From: Entrophospora sp. SA101
Taxonomy: Eukaryota > Glomeromycota > Glomeromycetes > Entrophosporales > Entrophosporaceae
Assembly: GCA_958430865.1 (NCBI GenBank)
Contig: CAUDNR010000038.1
Location: forward strand, 1 to 37,228
DNA length: 37,228 nt
Direction of reading: 5' to 3'
A program made the position numbers and the translations under genes. Below, piece after piece: positions 19,934 to 30,451 of this stretch (position 1 is the stretch's first letter; each line of letters starts with the position of its first letter). The notes beneath the pieces were generated by a model. The model was not told where the DNA came from. It saw only the letters and a program-made list of their open reading frames with translations, and did no database searches.

Positions 19934-22743
19934 TCAATTAGAATTGTTTTTGTCTACAAAAACATTTTCCTTTAAGATACTATTAAAAACCCATTTATAA
20001 GGTAGTGTAGACGCTTTAGGCGATGTTTTCATTTCTACCAGTTTGTTAATTAATTGATCTCTCTCATTAATAATGTTTTCTAAAGCTTGATGAAGTTCTT
20101 CTTCATTCTTTCTATCTTGGCAAAAATCATTTTTATAAGGCAATTAGTAAATTGTTTAATAAAATATCCATACATATACACACACTCTCTCCCTCTCTTA
20201 TACTATCTAAAATCTTACCTTTCAGAAATTAAGGAAGTGTTTGACTCATTAGATAGTGAGATTTTTTTCATTTCTTCAGCAATCAAAACATCTAATCTTT
20301 CTTTGCTTTGTTTTTCGATCTTTTCTTTTATAATAGCAATTAATTTCTTCACACGTTCTTTTCTTTCATCTAAGTCATTAGTATTTTGTCTTATTTCTTG
20401 AATTGTAGAATGGGTTGATTTGATTTCATTTTGAATTGAATTTAGTTTCTCATTGCATGACTTTATTTCATTATTCCTCATCACAAGTTCATTTGTATAA
20501 TGAGAACGAAAATCTTCTAAAATATTACCAGTTACAGGAAGGAAGTTGTTTATCAAAGGCGGAGGAAGACGATTCATAACTGTAGTAGGTTCTGGTAAGT
20601 GTAGGGTAGAACCAAGTGATGTTGGAGTGTTAACAAAATTATTGTTAGCTCGAATTCTACTACTACTATTACTATCTCTGCTGCTGCTGCTACCACCACC
20701 ACCACCACTATTATTATTATTATTATTACTATTATTATTTGGTGTCACATTTTGCTGATGTATTTGTCGATGATCTTGGTATTGTGTTGGGTCTAATTCC
20801 AAAAAGTAACTTTTAACATTTTTATTTTCTTTATTAGAAATATAAGGATCGCCACCTGCATTAAATAATAATTTCACAAGATCTTCATTTTTTGATTTAG
20901 CCAACATAATAATTGCAGTATCTCCATCTATATTTTGTTTATTTATAATATTTTTTCGATATTCTTCATTTGAAGATGGAAATTGATTCAAGTCGGAAAG
21001 AAGAACCTCCATATAATATCTAGCTGGCTCCTTCTTATTCTTCAAATTAGAAAAAATTGCAACGTGGTGTAATACAGTTTGTTCACGAGTATCAGTATTG
21101 CCTATAGTTTTAATCAAAAGTTGTACAATCTCATGGAAAGTTTTTTTTTCATAATTAAATGTAGACATGACACTTCCCATAAGCGGAGTCTCCCCAAGAA
21201 CGTTACCATTGTGAACATCAGCGCCTGCTTTAATCAACAAGGTTACCAACTCAACATTAGCAGTTGCAGCAGCCCAATGAAGAGAAGAATGGCCATGTTG
21301 ATCGATTGTCATATTAGGATCAAAATCAGGTGGCGGATTTACAATAAAGTCTGGAATTGACTTGGAATTTGAATCAAAATATTTTAACAATAATTCAGTA
21401 TAACGATTTGTGGCTGGCATTGACAAAGTAGGTTCTGGTGTTTTAGATATTTTGGAAATTTTAGCTTTTCTTTTATTAGCGCCACCGCCACTACCATTGC
21501 TATTATTATTATTATTATCTGGTTTTCTACACCTTTTTTTCCTAGGCGTTGTTAATTTTTGACTTTTATTTTTATTTTTACTATATTCATCTGATTCTGT
21601 TGCATCATTAAAAGATAAATCTTGCATAGGATTACTTGGTGAAGTTGAAGAAGGAAATATTGGCGATATTGCTGGTGAAGGTGATATGGTGGAGGTTGAA
21701 GGTAAACTGGGTATGCTGGTAACATCGTTATCTTCCATTTCTATATCCATTGATATTATTTCTTCGGGTTGTTCTTTTACATTTGCTTTAGCCTTCCCTT
21801 TTTTTGAAACTCGAGGTTTAATAGGTTTTGGTTCTTTTGGTTCTTTAGGTTCTTTAGGTTCACGCGGTTTTCTTGGTCTATTTGATGCGGCAGTGACATG
21901 TTTTGGTGCAAGAGGGGGACTTGACAATGAAGGTCTGAACTCTATTAATGGTTGTAATAATTCTTTAACCCTATAACGTTCTGCTAGATCTACTCCTTTA
22001 TCATAAGGCACCCATGTTCCTTTAAAAATAAATTTAATTATTAAATTATTAATAAAATATATTTTAAAATATATTTTTTTAGTGTATTAATTATTAAATT
22101 TTATTTTGGGGGGTTATTATTATTGTTTTTTTTATAAAAAATAATTCATAACAAAAAACATAATAATCTCATTAAACACTTGATTTTATAGACAGTACAA
22201 GGTATAAGACAAGGCAGGTAATAATACCTTGATATTTCCCATATCCTCCTTGAACTTTTTCGTGTTCACCCCTCTGTACATCGCGTTCTAAAATCCTAGT
22301 TCTATGAGGCTTATCAAAATCAGCAACTTTTAAAATTTGAGTTGCATTAAGCCAATCATCTGTTTTGCGACGCATTACAGCTACATTTTTTACTCTATAA
22401 GTTATTTTTAGTAAGAGATTGTATAAATAAATCTTGGCAAAGGAAGAAAATGAACAAAAATAGATTTAATTCTTTACCGAAATTCCCATACTGGAACATT
22501 AGAATAAGTTGCTTTGTATATTTGAGAGGTGTTAAGAGTTTGAGTTTCTTCAAGTTGAGGAGCAGGTAATAGTTGAGCGGAAGTAATAGTAGTATATTCT
22601 AATTTAGAAAAAGGATTAATAACAGGAGTATCTTCTAAAGGAGTAGAATGGATGGTAGTTGGAGTATCTTCTAGCTTGACAATAGGAGTGTCTATTATTG
22701 GAGAAGAAGCTTGTTGAGAGTGAGCAGTAATTTCAATAGACAT
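19934..22743 (-). CDS. MBP1: MBP1/SWI4-like APSES transcription factor, complete
   Basis: Four exons: 22743-22478, 22394-22228, 22019-20219 and 20111-19934, all GT-AG and in phase, about 803 aa. The APSES/KilA-N DNA-binding domain spans about residues 75-170 and is joined across three exons. Hallmarks are [55 protein letters not shown] and [17 protein letters not shown]. Then come an [12 protein letters not shown] repeat, a basic PRKKRCRK likely nuclear signal, ankyrin repeats at about 384-540 ([46 protein letters not shown]), Asn/Gly/Ser tracts and a C-terminal coiled coil. The family binds ACGCGT/CGCGAA boxes and, with a SWI6 partner joined through the C-terminus, drives G1/S genes. I start at ATG 22743; the first ~70 residues are Thr/Pro-rich and unconserved. 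An ACGCGT box lies 380 bp upstream. Whether it acts as the MBP1, SWI4 or combined orthologue cannot be told from this window. Confidence 0.94.
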
Positions 22744-23892
22744 TATAATTTATTTATTATTATCTAGGAAAACAAAAGTGGGAGGAAAGGAATTTTTTTG
22801 TAAGAAAAATACGTGTCATTGTATTGTGATACATAAATAAATAATATATATTCTGGTGAATGCGTGAAAATTATGACCAATAAAAATGCAAATTCTTATT
22901 CAATATATATATAATTTCTTTGGAAGGAACCCTTTCTAATTCTGAAAATAAAATAGTAAATATTAAATATAATGTCTCATAAGTGATCAACATCTACCAT
23001 ACCACACTTATCATAAAAATAGATTTTTGTTGTACTCTTATTTTGTACTTTGTGATAATCGAAAATAAAAAATTTTTTTTAGAAAAAAATTTTAGATGTT
23101 TTTTTTTTTTTTGTTCGTACAAACGCGTAATTAAAAAAAGGTGTTAAAAACTATAATCTTAAAACCATTAATTTCGTTTGAAACACTCTTAAATTACACT
23201 AAAGTATTTTTAATAATAATATCGATAAATAATATAATTAAAGAAATCGATCGGGGTTTTTAAGAATTAGTGAAGGTGTGTGTGTGTGTGTTGTACTATT
23301 TATTTTATTTTATTATAATTACCTGTTATTTATGGTACAAGCTTTTAAACTTTTTTTATTTTAATTTTAGGTGACTCATGCAATTCTTATATATCACATC
23401 TAGAGACGATTTTTTTCCTACCAATAGGAGTTTTGATCTAAATTATAATTTTTTTAATTGATAATCCGTCTATGAAATCAGTGAACTTGCTGCGGAAAAG
23501 TAAAAATTTTTCGCAACCTTTGAGTTTTTTCCTATTTGCACACACAAAAAAAAATTTTTATTTAGTAGATGGCAAAAGTACAATGCAACTTTTCACACCA
23601 AGGTGCTTGATTGGTCATTTTATTGTCAATGAAATATGCTAATCATATTTCATTGATTCATAGTAATAGGCGAATGAGTTATAATATATTAAGGTAAAGA
23701 CAATTGATTACATAGAAAAGTGCTGTGCGGATCATCTATTGAAATATTACGTGATCCAGATGTTGGATTTTTAAAAACCACAACCATTCAATTCGGCTTT
23801 AAAAAGTGAGTCAATTCATCTAAAAAAACATTTATCACGATTCTTTTTTTCATAGATTTTTAAATTGATAATGTTAATAATAATATATTCTT
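22744..23892. promoter_or_regulatory. MBP1 upstream region
   Basis: AT-rich, with no gene. It holds an ACGCGT box (23123-23128), a (TG)n run at about 23277-23291 and a 13-bp hairpin (23626-23638 with 23644-23656, loop ctaat). Confidence 0.45.
23123..23128. promoter_or_regulatory. ACGCGT (MCB) box upstream of MBP1
   Basis: The palindrome ACGCGT is the canonical binding site of MBP1-type APSES factors. It lies 380 bp before the MBP1 ATG, suggesting possible autoregulation. A 6-bp match can arise by chance, though it is rare in DNA this AT-rich. Confidence 0.4.
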
Positions 23893-24139
23893 AACCTTCA
23901 ATTGAGCCCTTGGAAAGCCCCGTCACTTTTTTATGATTCTATTGCCGTTTTTGTTTATCAGATTCGGGACACCGGTTTTGTCATATACCATTTCACATCC
24001 CCTGTCTGGACAATGAAGGTATAATCAGGTCTTTCAGCACTTAAATCACCTTTTGTTTAGCATTGATTAAACTTCGTTTATCCCTAACATCTCTGTTTAG
24101 GTTACACGCCACGAAGAGCTCAAAAGACGATGTGGATGA
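23893..24139 (+). pseudogene. Two-exon relic, unrecognised
   Basis: An open run from 23893 to 24018 reads SPWKAPSLFYDSIAVFVYQI, then RDTGFVIYHFTSPVWTMK. A GT-AG intron of 82 nt follows (24019-24100), then VTRHEELKRRCG and a TGA. Downstream coding-like pieces (SSKDDVDEA; HEYRPPQATHSTHGYGK) lie in another frame and contain stops. There is no start codon at the left edge. I do not recognise the family. Confidence 0.35.
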
Positions 24140-24352
24140 AGCTTAACATGAGTACCGTCCACCCCAGGCTACACATTCTACTCATGGCTATGGCAAATAA
24201 AAGCGTTAATGGTTCACACATATAGGAAACCTTGTTGATGAAGGATAAATCTTCCCATCCATAATCTATCTCTAAAGAGAATAATACATTAATTCACTCA
24301 CTCATCATTATGATTTGTATCGAACACATCATTGAAGGTAGAGGAAAAAAAA

Positions 24353-25019
24353 TTATTCAGATGACACTCTCAATTTTTCTGGTAGATCTAGCCATGCTCC
24401 AGCTGATACTTCACGAGGCACTGGAGCGGGATCTCTTGCATTCATGAGATTGTTCTCCATGTGGGCAAATTCTTTACAACAATGCACCAATTCTTGATCC
24501 TTTTTCACCAAATACTGTTTGGCTCCTTCCTAGTTTACCTACTTAAATAATTTATAGAGTGACTCGGGAAAATTGGACACTGGTTCCGACTTAGCATATA
24601 TTATCCAGAGCAGATTGGATGATCGTGACTGCATCCAAGCTCCGCAAGTTTTGTCCTATTCGCATCCATAAATGTCTCACCTCCCCTGTACTTTTTTGGA
24701 TCACCTGCAAACCACAGCTTAGTACTGCATTAGGAAAATCAGTGAAGAATATATACGCACAAAATTTATATTGGTTAGGACTTTTGCTACATGTCTTTGG
24801 CTCGGCTATACCAAGATGTGGTATCGACATTCTGCAGTTTTCCAAATCTATACATGCCAGACCGATCCAATCCATCGCAAAGTTTACGTCTTACAGTTAA
24901 AATATTAATATAATCTTTTGATAAGAATTCTCACAAATCTTTCTTATTTCTATTATTTCTATTTACAGCAAAGAATTTGTAACCATCCGTATACAATTAC
25001 TTTCTTGAGTTGTCGACAT
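24353..25019 (-). pseudogene. Intron-containing gene with disabling lesions, unrecognised
   Basis: The ATG at 25019 starts MSTTQESNCIRMVTNSLL. The exons 25019-24967, 24889-24791 and 24724 onward join in phase through GT-AG introns. The second and third give RSGMYRFGKLQNVDTTSWYS and KLWFAGDPKKYRGGETFMD. The frame then runs into TAA. Coding sense resumes one frame over (IIYAKSEPVSNFPESLYKLF), meets two close in-frame TAGs, and continues (GAKQYLVKKDQELVHCCKEF; NARDPAPVPREVSAGAWLDL) to a TAA at 24353. The good splice sites and long protein-like runs argue for a former gene of about 200 aa with at least one frameshift and two stops. I could not place it in a family. The overlapping open frames at 24591-24875 (minus) and 24619-24900 (plus) are shadows. 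Confidence 0.5.
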
Positions 25020-25466
25020 ATTATTTTTTTTTCCTGCAAGAAACAGGCATTCCAAGAAAAACCACGCCACCAGAAACCTCTCCATATGATCTCGAATTTA
25101 GTTAGTGTTTTAATCAAGGTTCCTTTTACATCAACTTTATATCCATTTTTCCCTTGAGAAAGGATCAATTTTTTTCATTTTACGCTTGATTGGTTGAAAC
25201 TCATTCCTATATTTGAAAATAATTGTCGTTTGAAATCCTTTCAAAAGAAAATATCAAAGATATATAAGTGATTCATTACCAATAGCCTTTATATTCGGTG
25301 ATTTAGAAAACAACGGACATTTTCAGTACACATTTGAATTAAATTTGGCATCTGGATAATAGTCCAAAATAAGAACATCATATTAAAATTTCAGATTGTA
25401 TTTAATACACATACATAAATTCAACGTTCATATTCAATTATTAGACGGCTCCATCTTTATCAATAT
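25020..25466. other. Intergenic DNA, no gene seen
   Basis: Short frames on both strands (24918-25157, 24959-25168, 25396-25605) read as low-complexity translations. Part of the interval is presumably the former promoter of the relic at 24353-25019. Confidence 0.35.
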
Positions 25467-25922
25467 TTATGCAATTATTATCAAGATATTTTTGAATGTT
25501 GTTTGGAGTAGTAGCATTTTTATTCCATCCAATTTTATTAGAAAGTCCTGTGATAATTTTTGGATGACTTCATCTTTTATTTCAAAGTTCTTAAGATTTC
25601 TCTAGTCAAAGTCCAATATTCCCTAGTATGTAGGGCTAAAATCAGCAAACAAACAAATGTATAAAATATTAATGAACAGGGAGTAATCATACACGCTTTA
25701 AAAGGATGATGCTAAACTTACATTAGGATTCTTGTTGATGTCTATGAAATAATTCAATTATGTCTGGATTAAGAAGTTCTTATTGTTGATGAAGTAATGA
25801 TTTTATTGAATACACATTCATAAAATATTCATATCAAGCTTTAAATCTGAAGTTCTATCATTAGCATTCCCAATCAGTAATTGAATTTCGTTTGATGGTG
25901 AGTTTTCATCAACATTTCGATT
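25467..25922 (-). pseudogene. Fragmented coding relic, unrecognised
   Basis: From right to left on the minus strand, three coding-like pieces follow one another in different frames: NRNVDENSPSNEIQLLIGNA with NDRTSDLKLDMN (from 25922), NPDIIELFHRHQQES (about 25780-25735), and NLKNFEIKDEVIQKLSQDFL with IKLDGIKMLLLQTTFKN ending at TAA 25467. Stops and frame changes separate them. The charged, helical composition looks like protein, but no family is evident. Confidence 0.3.
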
Positions 25923-27072
25923 ATTACTATTGATTCTTCATTGAATTTGTTAAATGCAAAACTCCCTTAATTTATTATTGTCATCCTTTTTTACATTACA
26001 TCACACAAAGATAAAATTAAATTCAAGTTCATTTTTTAAAAAAGATCAAGATTAACATATTCAAAGAGTATGCTTTATCAGTTTAAGCAGCAGACTTTTC
26101 TGTACATTGATTTCTAGCAATTAATCAATATTATTAATTTTTACGTGCACAAGTGTTACATGTACAAAAATTAGAGCTATTTTTCTAATAGTAACTAGAA
26201 AAGCTTTTAACCTTCTTCTTCTCTCTTACTTACTCGTTTGATTTTGTAACGTTGTGATGTTTGGCCTCTTTCGATTTGTCTAATTGCTTTTTTTAAGACG
26301 CGTAGAAAATATTTTTATTGGAAAAATAAAAAATTTGTATAAAATTCGACTGCGCCACATATACTTGTAGGTAATTGGTTAGCTGGTCCCTTTGTGCCAG
26401 AAATTTATTATAAACGGTTAGTATACTTTTGCGTGATCATTATTTAAATAAATAATTATAAGCGACGTGACTATTGGGAAAATTGTATTTGGAGACAACA
26501 AATGATTCAATATGTAACACTTGATTAATGGAAACTTACACCTCATTCACATATGACTAATCCCCCGATGATAAAATGACACAATTAAATTTTCAGGGGA
26601 AGCTTGGCCCTAAAGTTTAAAGCCTCCTGCCTTGTCCGAAGCCTTCCAATTTGTTCAATTTGTAATTGTGTATAGTGCACCCATCAAATAAAAATTGACC
26701 AACTTTAAAACCTAAAAAGAAAATATTACGTGCTTATCAAAAAATTAATTGAGACGATATTTGATAGCTTTTGACTAGTTCTACAATCTATCGTCGAGAC
26801 AATTAAAAAATAATTATTGGTTCAGGAGTTATAAGCTTTTGAAAATCATGTAATTTTTATATGTTGTATATAAAATTTTCCAAATTTGAAACATGTAATT
26901 TTGGCCCACCTCAAGTCACACATAAAAATAGATTTTTTAATTCTGGTAAATCACGCGATAATTCATCCATAAAATTAAAAAAAAATCTTCAAAAATTTCA
27001 CGCGTTTTTTTTTGATAATAATAATTGCATTGAATTTATGAACATAAAATAATCCCATTCAAATTTTTGTTT
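25923..27072. other. AT-rich repeat-like DNA, no gene
   Basis: No supported reading frame. An ACGCGT occurs at 26298 far from any start codon. The stretch around 26770-27020 (ctatcgtcgagacaatt; aattttggcccacctcaag) has the look of dispersed repeat DNA, but no partner copy is in the window. Confidence 0.35.
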
Positions 27073-27481
27073 GAAGTTTCTCTTGAAGGACCTTTGACTT
27101 GTTGTGCTAGACATATCTTAGCAACCCAAGATGATTTTAAAACCAAAAACCCTTACTTCAAGAATTAATTGAAGAAAGAACATAAAGTCATCTTCCATCC
27201 AAAGTTTCACTGTGAGCTTAACTACATTGAAATGTATTTGGGGGCTGCTAAATGATATGTTAGACAACATTTTAATTACACATGGAAAAGCACTCAAGAG
27301 AATGTCCCCAATGCGATATCACTGAAACAAAATTAGTAAGTATGTGGTGAGAGCCTCAAGATTTAAGGATTGTTACAGGAAAGGATTAACAGTACTACAG
27401 GTCAAATATATTCTAAAAAAATATAAGTCACATAAAAGGATTCCAGACAATGTGATAGATGAAATAGATGAATTAAACTAA
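27073..27481 (+). pseudogene. C-terminal fragment of a Tc1/mariner-like DDE transposase
   Basis: The plus strand reads EGPLTCCARHILATQDDF, then EHKVIFHPKFHCELNYIEMY and GAAK. After a frame change it reads SKYVVRASRFKDCYRKGLTV and KKYKSHKRIPDNVIDEIDEL, ending at TAA 27481. The blocks CCAR-I-A-QDDF, PKFHCELNxIE and the tail YRKGLT...KKY-SHRRIP are characteristic of fungal DDE_3 (Tc1/mariner-IS630) transposases; the final Glu of the triad lies in ELNYIEM. Lesions: a TAA before the PKFH block, TGA in AAA-TGA-TAT where family members have Arg (fits CGA to TGA), and a frameshift at about 27331. The N-terminal half is absent. Confidence 0.75.
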
Positions 27482-27621
27482 TAATATTTTTATTTTTGAT
27501 CGACATCTTTAATCTTGCCATGTTACCTCAAATTTTTTTAACATCAAATTTGTAATGAAAGTAATAAAAAAAAATTCAAAATTTTTTGAAACATTTTGCG
27601 CAGCATATGATGGGTTATAAT

Positions 27622-27756
27622 GGCGTGCACGGTACAACTGGGAAATACAGCATACGTGCACATTTTAAAGGAAACCAAGTCACTAAAGTTTTTCCGCCAC
27701 CACTTGATGACAAGGTGATGGACCATTGTCCTACATGGAAAGAGGCCATGGATTAA
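27622..27756 (+). pseudogene. Coding-like fragment, unrecognised
   Basis: A 45-codon run reads GVHGTTGKYSIRAHFKGNQV, then TKVFPPPLDDKVMDHCPTWK and EAMD before a TAA. It is clearly protein-like but has no start and no family I can name. It could be the last exon of a transposon-encoded protein. The opposite-strand frame at 27544-27726 is its shadow. Confidence 0.35.
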
Positions 27757-28664
27757 AATTCAACAAAACATCATGCATGGTGGTTTATTTTCTAATTATG
27801 TTTGTGGGGAGGACATTCTATAATTGATTCCTTAAAGTTTCATTTCCGCATGGTATTATTACTTTGGTGATACAATTATTTAGCATAATAATCACAAATA
27901 TTGTGGTGAAAATGCATGATAAAATGGTGGAATCAAGGGTACTTTACATTCAAGAAAGGATCAAACAAATAACAAAAGATAAGTAATAATTATTAAGAAA
28001 AAAATACATAATTATTTATAAAGTAGAACAATTGCATAGAAAGCCATTGATGAGTATTACATGTTATTTGGTCGCCCTTATCTAAATCCATTCTATATTC
28101 CACTACTGTTAATATTAGTATCATCCTTACCTTCTCGTTTTCAATTTGTTTCTTTATTAAACCATTCTTGAATAACTTCTATTATTTCTCTTCTAGGATT
28201 GATTTTCGTTAATAGAAATTTTTAATAGTAGGGGCAACAACTTTCCTCAAGTAATTCACAAATGAATGAAATTTTGAATTCAATACAGTCTTTTTATCAA
28301 ATAATTGCTTCGTCGACTGGTTTACTTGGTCTGTATTTTTTCCAAGGCTCTTATTTTATCAACTTTTTGATTTATATTACAAAACTGTTTGTGATTTTAT
28401 AATGAGGAAAAATTCTAAAACTTTCGAGATAGTTCATTTCGGTATATTAGTGTGTGTTTTCCGTGTATAAATGATGGTTAAAATTTGCGGACAACTCGTG
28501 GAATAATAAAGTGGCTTTGGTGATTTTTCATAATCGATAACAACAAATAAATTTTATCATCGAACAAGTTCTAATCAGCATCCATACATATTATTCCACC
28601 AGATGAGAAAGGAATACGTGGAGCATGCTATGATATTTAGATTTGCGGCCAAAAAATGTACGAA
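27757..28664. other. No gene seen
   Basis: AT-rich sequence with no supported frame on either strand. Given its position it may hold decayed downstream parts of the gag-like relic to its right. Confidence 0.35.
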
Positions 28665-29064
28665 TTAATCCTCGCGAGGATCTATTTCGTAAGGTAGATT
28701 GTTTGGAATCTCCTCAAACAATACTTTGGTTACTGGAACAATAATTTCTTCTTTAATTGTCCCCGCTTTTTACAATGATTGCAGTAGAGTTGGCTTTGAA
28801 ACACAAATTCGATTTCGTCCTCTTCAACTAATCCTTGAATTTTACGATCCTTTTTTATATGTCCCTTAATCCCGCAGGAATAACAATGTTAATATGATAG
28901 GGGTTATTAGCTATTGGTTCTTCTTTTTGATAATATAATTTAAAGAGCTGGTTGGGATTTCCGTAGAAATATTCAATACTAAATTGATAAGTGAGAATCC
29001 TTAATATCTCTCATAATGATTTGTTGATAACACGAATGAAGGTTTCTGGGTTCGTCGATTGCAT
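28665..29064 (-). pseudogene. Gag-like relic with two zinc knuckles
   Basis: The ATG at 29064 gives MQSTNPETFIRVINKSL, a TGA, then EILRILTYQFSIEYFYGNPN. A frame change leads to HCYSCGIKGHIKKDRKIQGL, VEEDEIEFVFQSQLYCNHCK and KRGQLK. A second change leads to EEIIVPVTKVLFEEIPNNLP and YEIDPRED, with a stop at 28665. CYSCGIKGHIKKD and CNHCKKRGQLK follow the C-x2-C-x4-H-x4-C knuckle plan, with the last Cys (first knuckle) and the His (second) replaced. This suggests a retroelement gag or similar nucleic-acid-binding protein, no longer functional. No reverse transcriptase or LTRs were seen nearby. Confidence 0.45.
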
Positions 29065-29362
29065 GTTTATTAATGAGTTATTAGATAATATTTTGTTTGT
29101 TTCGTTTAGTCAGAACTAATTAACTTATTACAAAGTTATTCTTCAAGTACGTTGAATTCAGGTTACTAATATACAATTCAATTAATTATCAGTACTTTTA
29201 TCACGATCTAGTGTTTAATTATTATTCCATGTCTGACACGTTTATCGTGCAGAATCTTCATTACATCAGATTTTACACATGAATTTTACTCATTTTTCAT
29301 TACAACTATCATCTTTATTTTCAAAATATATGTGAAATCATGGTTGCTGAAAGTGCACAAAA
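29065..29362. other. Intergenic DNA
   Basis: AT-rich, with no frame or repeat of note. Confidence 0.35.
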
Positions 29363-29788
29363 ATGAAAAAAACCAAACAGCATGTAGATAAAGAGGCAAA
29401 TAAAAAAACAGCGATCTTTATGATGTCTTCTTCTGCTACATGTAAACAAGAAGGTCACTCAAGGTCAACATCCAAGAAATGTAAATCTCCAAATTGGTTC
29501 GTAAAAAAACAGACTATTAAGGATACTACCATCTACCGTGTTGTTATTACTGTGAAAATGGGATTTAATTCATTTCTTGCAGTACCTGAATTACATAATG
29601 TTATTGAAGATGCAGTTGAAAGGATGAGATTAATTATAGCAGGAGCATCACGACTTACACAAGCGCTAATTATATATTGTGTTGAAAACAATATACCTCA
29701 GTTGTGCAAGTTGGCACATTATGTAGCAAGGGCTTGGAACTCCTGTTTGCAATGTTTCCGCAGCTGTAAAATCAGTAATACTAACTAA
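29363..29788 (+). pseudogene. Transposon-type ORF fragment (Mucoromycota family)
   Basis: A 141-codon frame starts at ATG 29363. It has a basic N-terminus, a Cys/His stretch (SATCKQEGHSRSTSKKCKSP) resembling a C-x-C-H-C knuckle with its first Cys pair reduced, and then TIYRVVITVKMGFNSFLAVP and ELHNVIEDAVERMRLIIAGA. The layout of a GHSRSTSxxC knuckle, a TI..V..K.GF segment and a helix of IE..V.R is one I associate with the N-terminus of large ORFs of dispersed transposons in Rhizophagus and Mucorales; that is from memory. No continuation follows after the TAA at 29786-29788, so it is a fragment. Confidence 0.45.
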
Positions 29789-30451
29789 TATTTATACTTG
29801 GAAGCATTTCAAAGACTGTCATTATTTGACATATGAAGAATAATCAATTTGGTGAATCGGCCAATTTAACCAATATTTTTAAAACTGATTTTAGGAAAAA
29901 AATAATAATACTTAAATAGACCGATTTACTACTACTCATGTTTTTTAGTTGACAAGAATGTTGAGTAAAAATTTCTACTGTGTGTATATAAAATAGAAAT
30001 GAGAAGTCAGCATTAGTATAATTATTCGCAAACTTTTGACATAATCTTGAGAATTTTAAAAGGTTTAGGGAAGGATTAATATAGAAAATAAATTTGCAAG
30101 AATAGCATGGGGTCGTCCACCAGGAGTTTGAACCCTGAGAATTATTTTAGATATAATGAAAATCATAGAATGCGAGTTTCTAATGGATAAAACTCGCATT
30201 TAATTCATCGAATTTAATAATAGTCACATGGATCAATTTGTTCTAGTCTCGTGACAAATATTCTAAAATTTGTCTGATCATCAAATAACAATATGTAACA
30301 TAATTGATGCTAATTTTTTTTATTTAAAAGATATATAAAAAGATTCTATCTAACAATAAAATTAATCGATATTTACCCCAAGATCATTTTTCATTCATCA
30401 AAAAAAAATAACAAAATAGCCAAATGTACATGTATATATATATATATATAT
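29789..30451. other. Intergenic DNA with a tRNA-like B box
   Basis: At about 30115-30155 the sequence CAGGAGTTTGAACCCTG forms a T-arm-like stem-loop and contains GTTTGAACCC, a B-box-like string. No A box or acceptor stem pairs with it, so it may be a scrap of a tRNA or SINE. A (TA)n run lies at 30432-30451. Confidence 0.3.

Larger units (their letters stand above)
15187..20647. repeat. Right copy of the 5.46-kb direct duplication
   Basis: Matches 1-5461. Here the sequence continues uninterrupted into a complete MBP1-like gene, so this is the more native-looking copy. Confidence 0.95.

Noticed and set aside
20546..20758. Plus-strand poly-Leu/poly-Pro frame
   Set aside because: Antisense of the Asn/Gly/Ser tracts in MBP1.
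21079..21976. Plus-strand frames inside the MBP1 gene
   Set aside because: Antisense shadows of the ankyrin and linker-coding exon.
24591..24900. Two ~93-codon frames on opposite strands
   Set aside because: Neither follows the exon-joined frame that gives the coherent protein at 24353-25019.
30110..30160. tRNA gene
   Set aside because: Only a T-arm-like hairpin is present; no complete cloverleaf.
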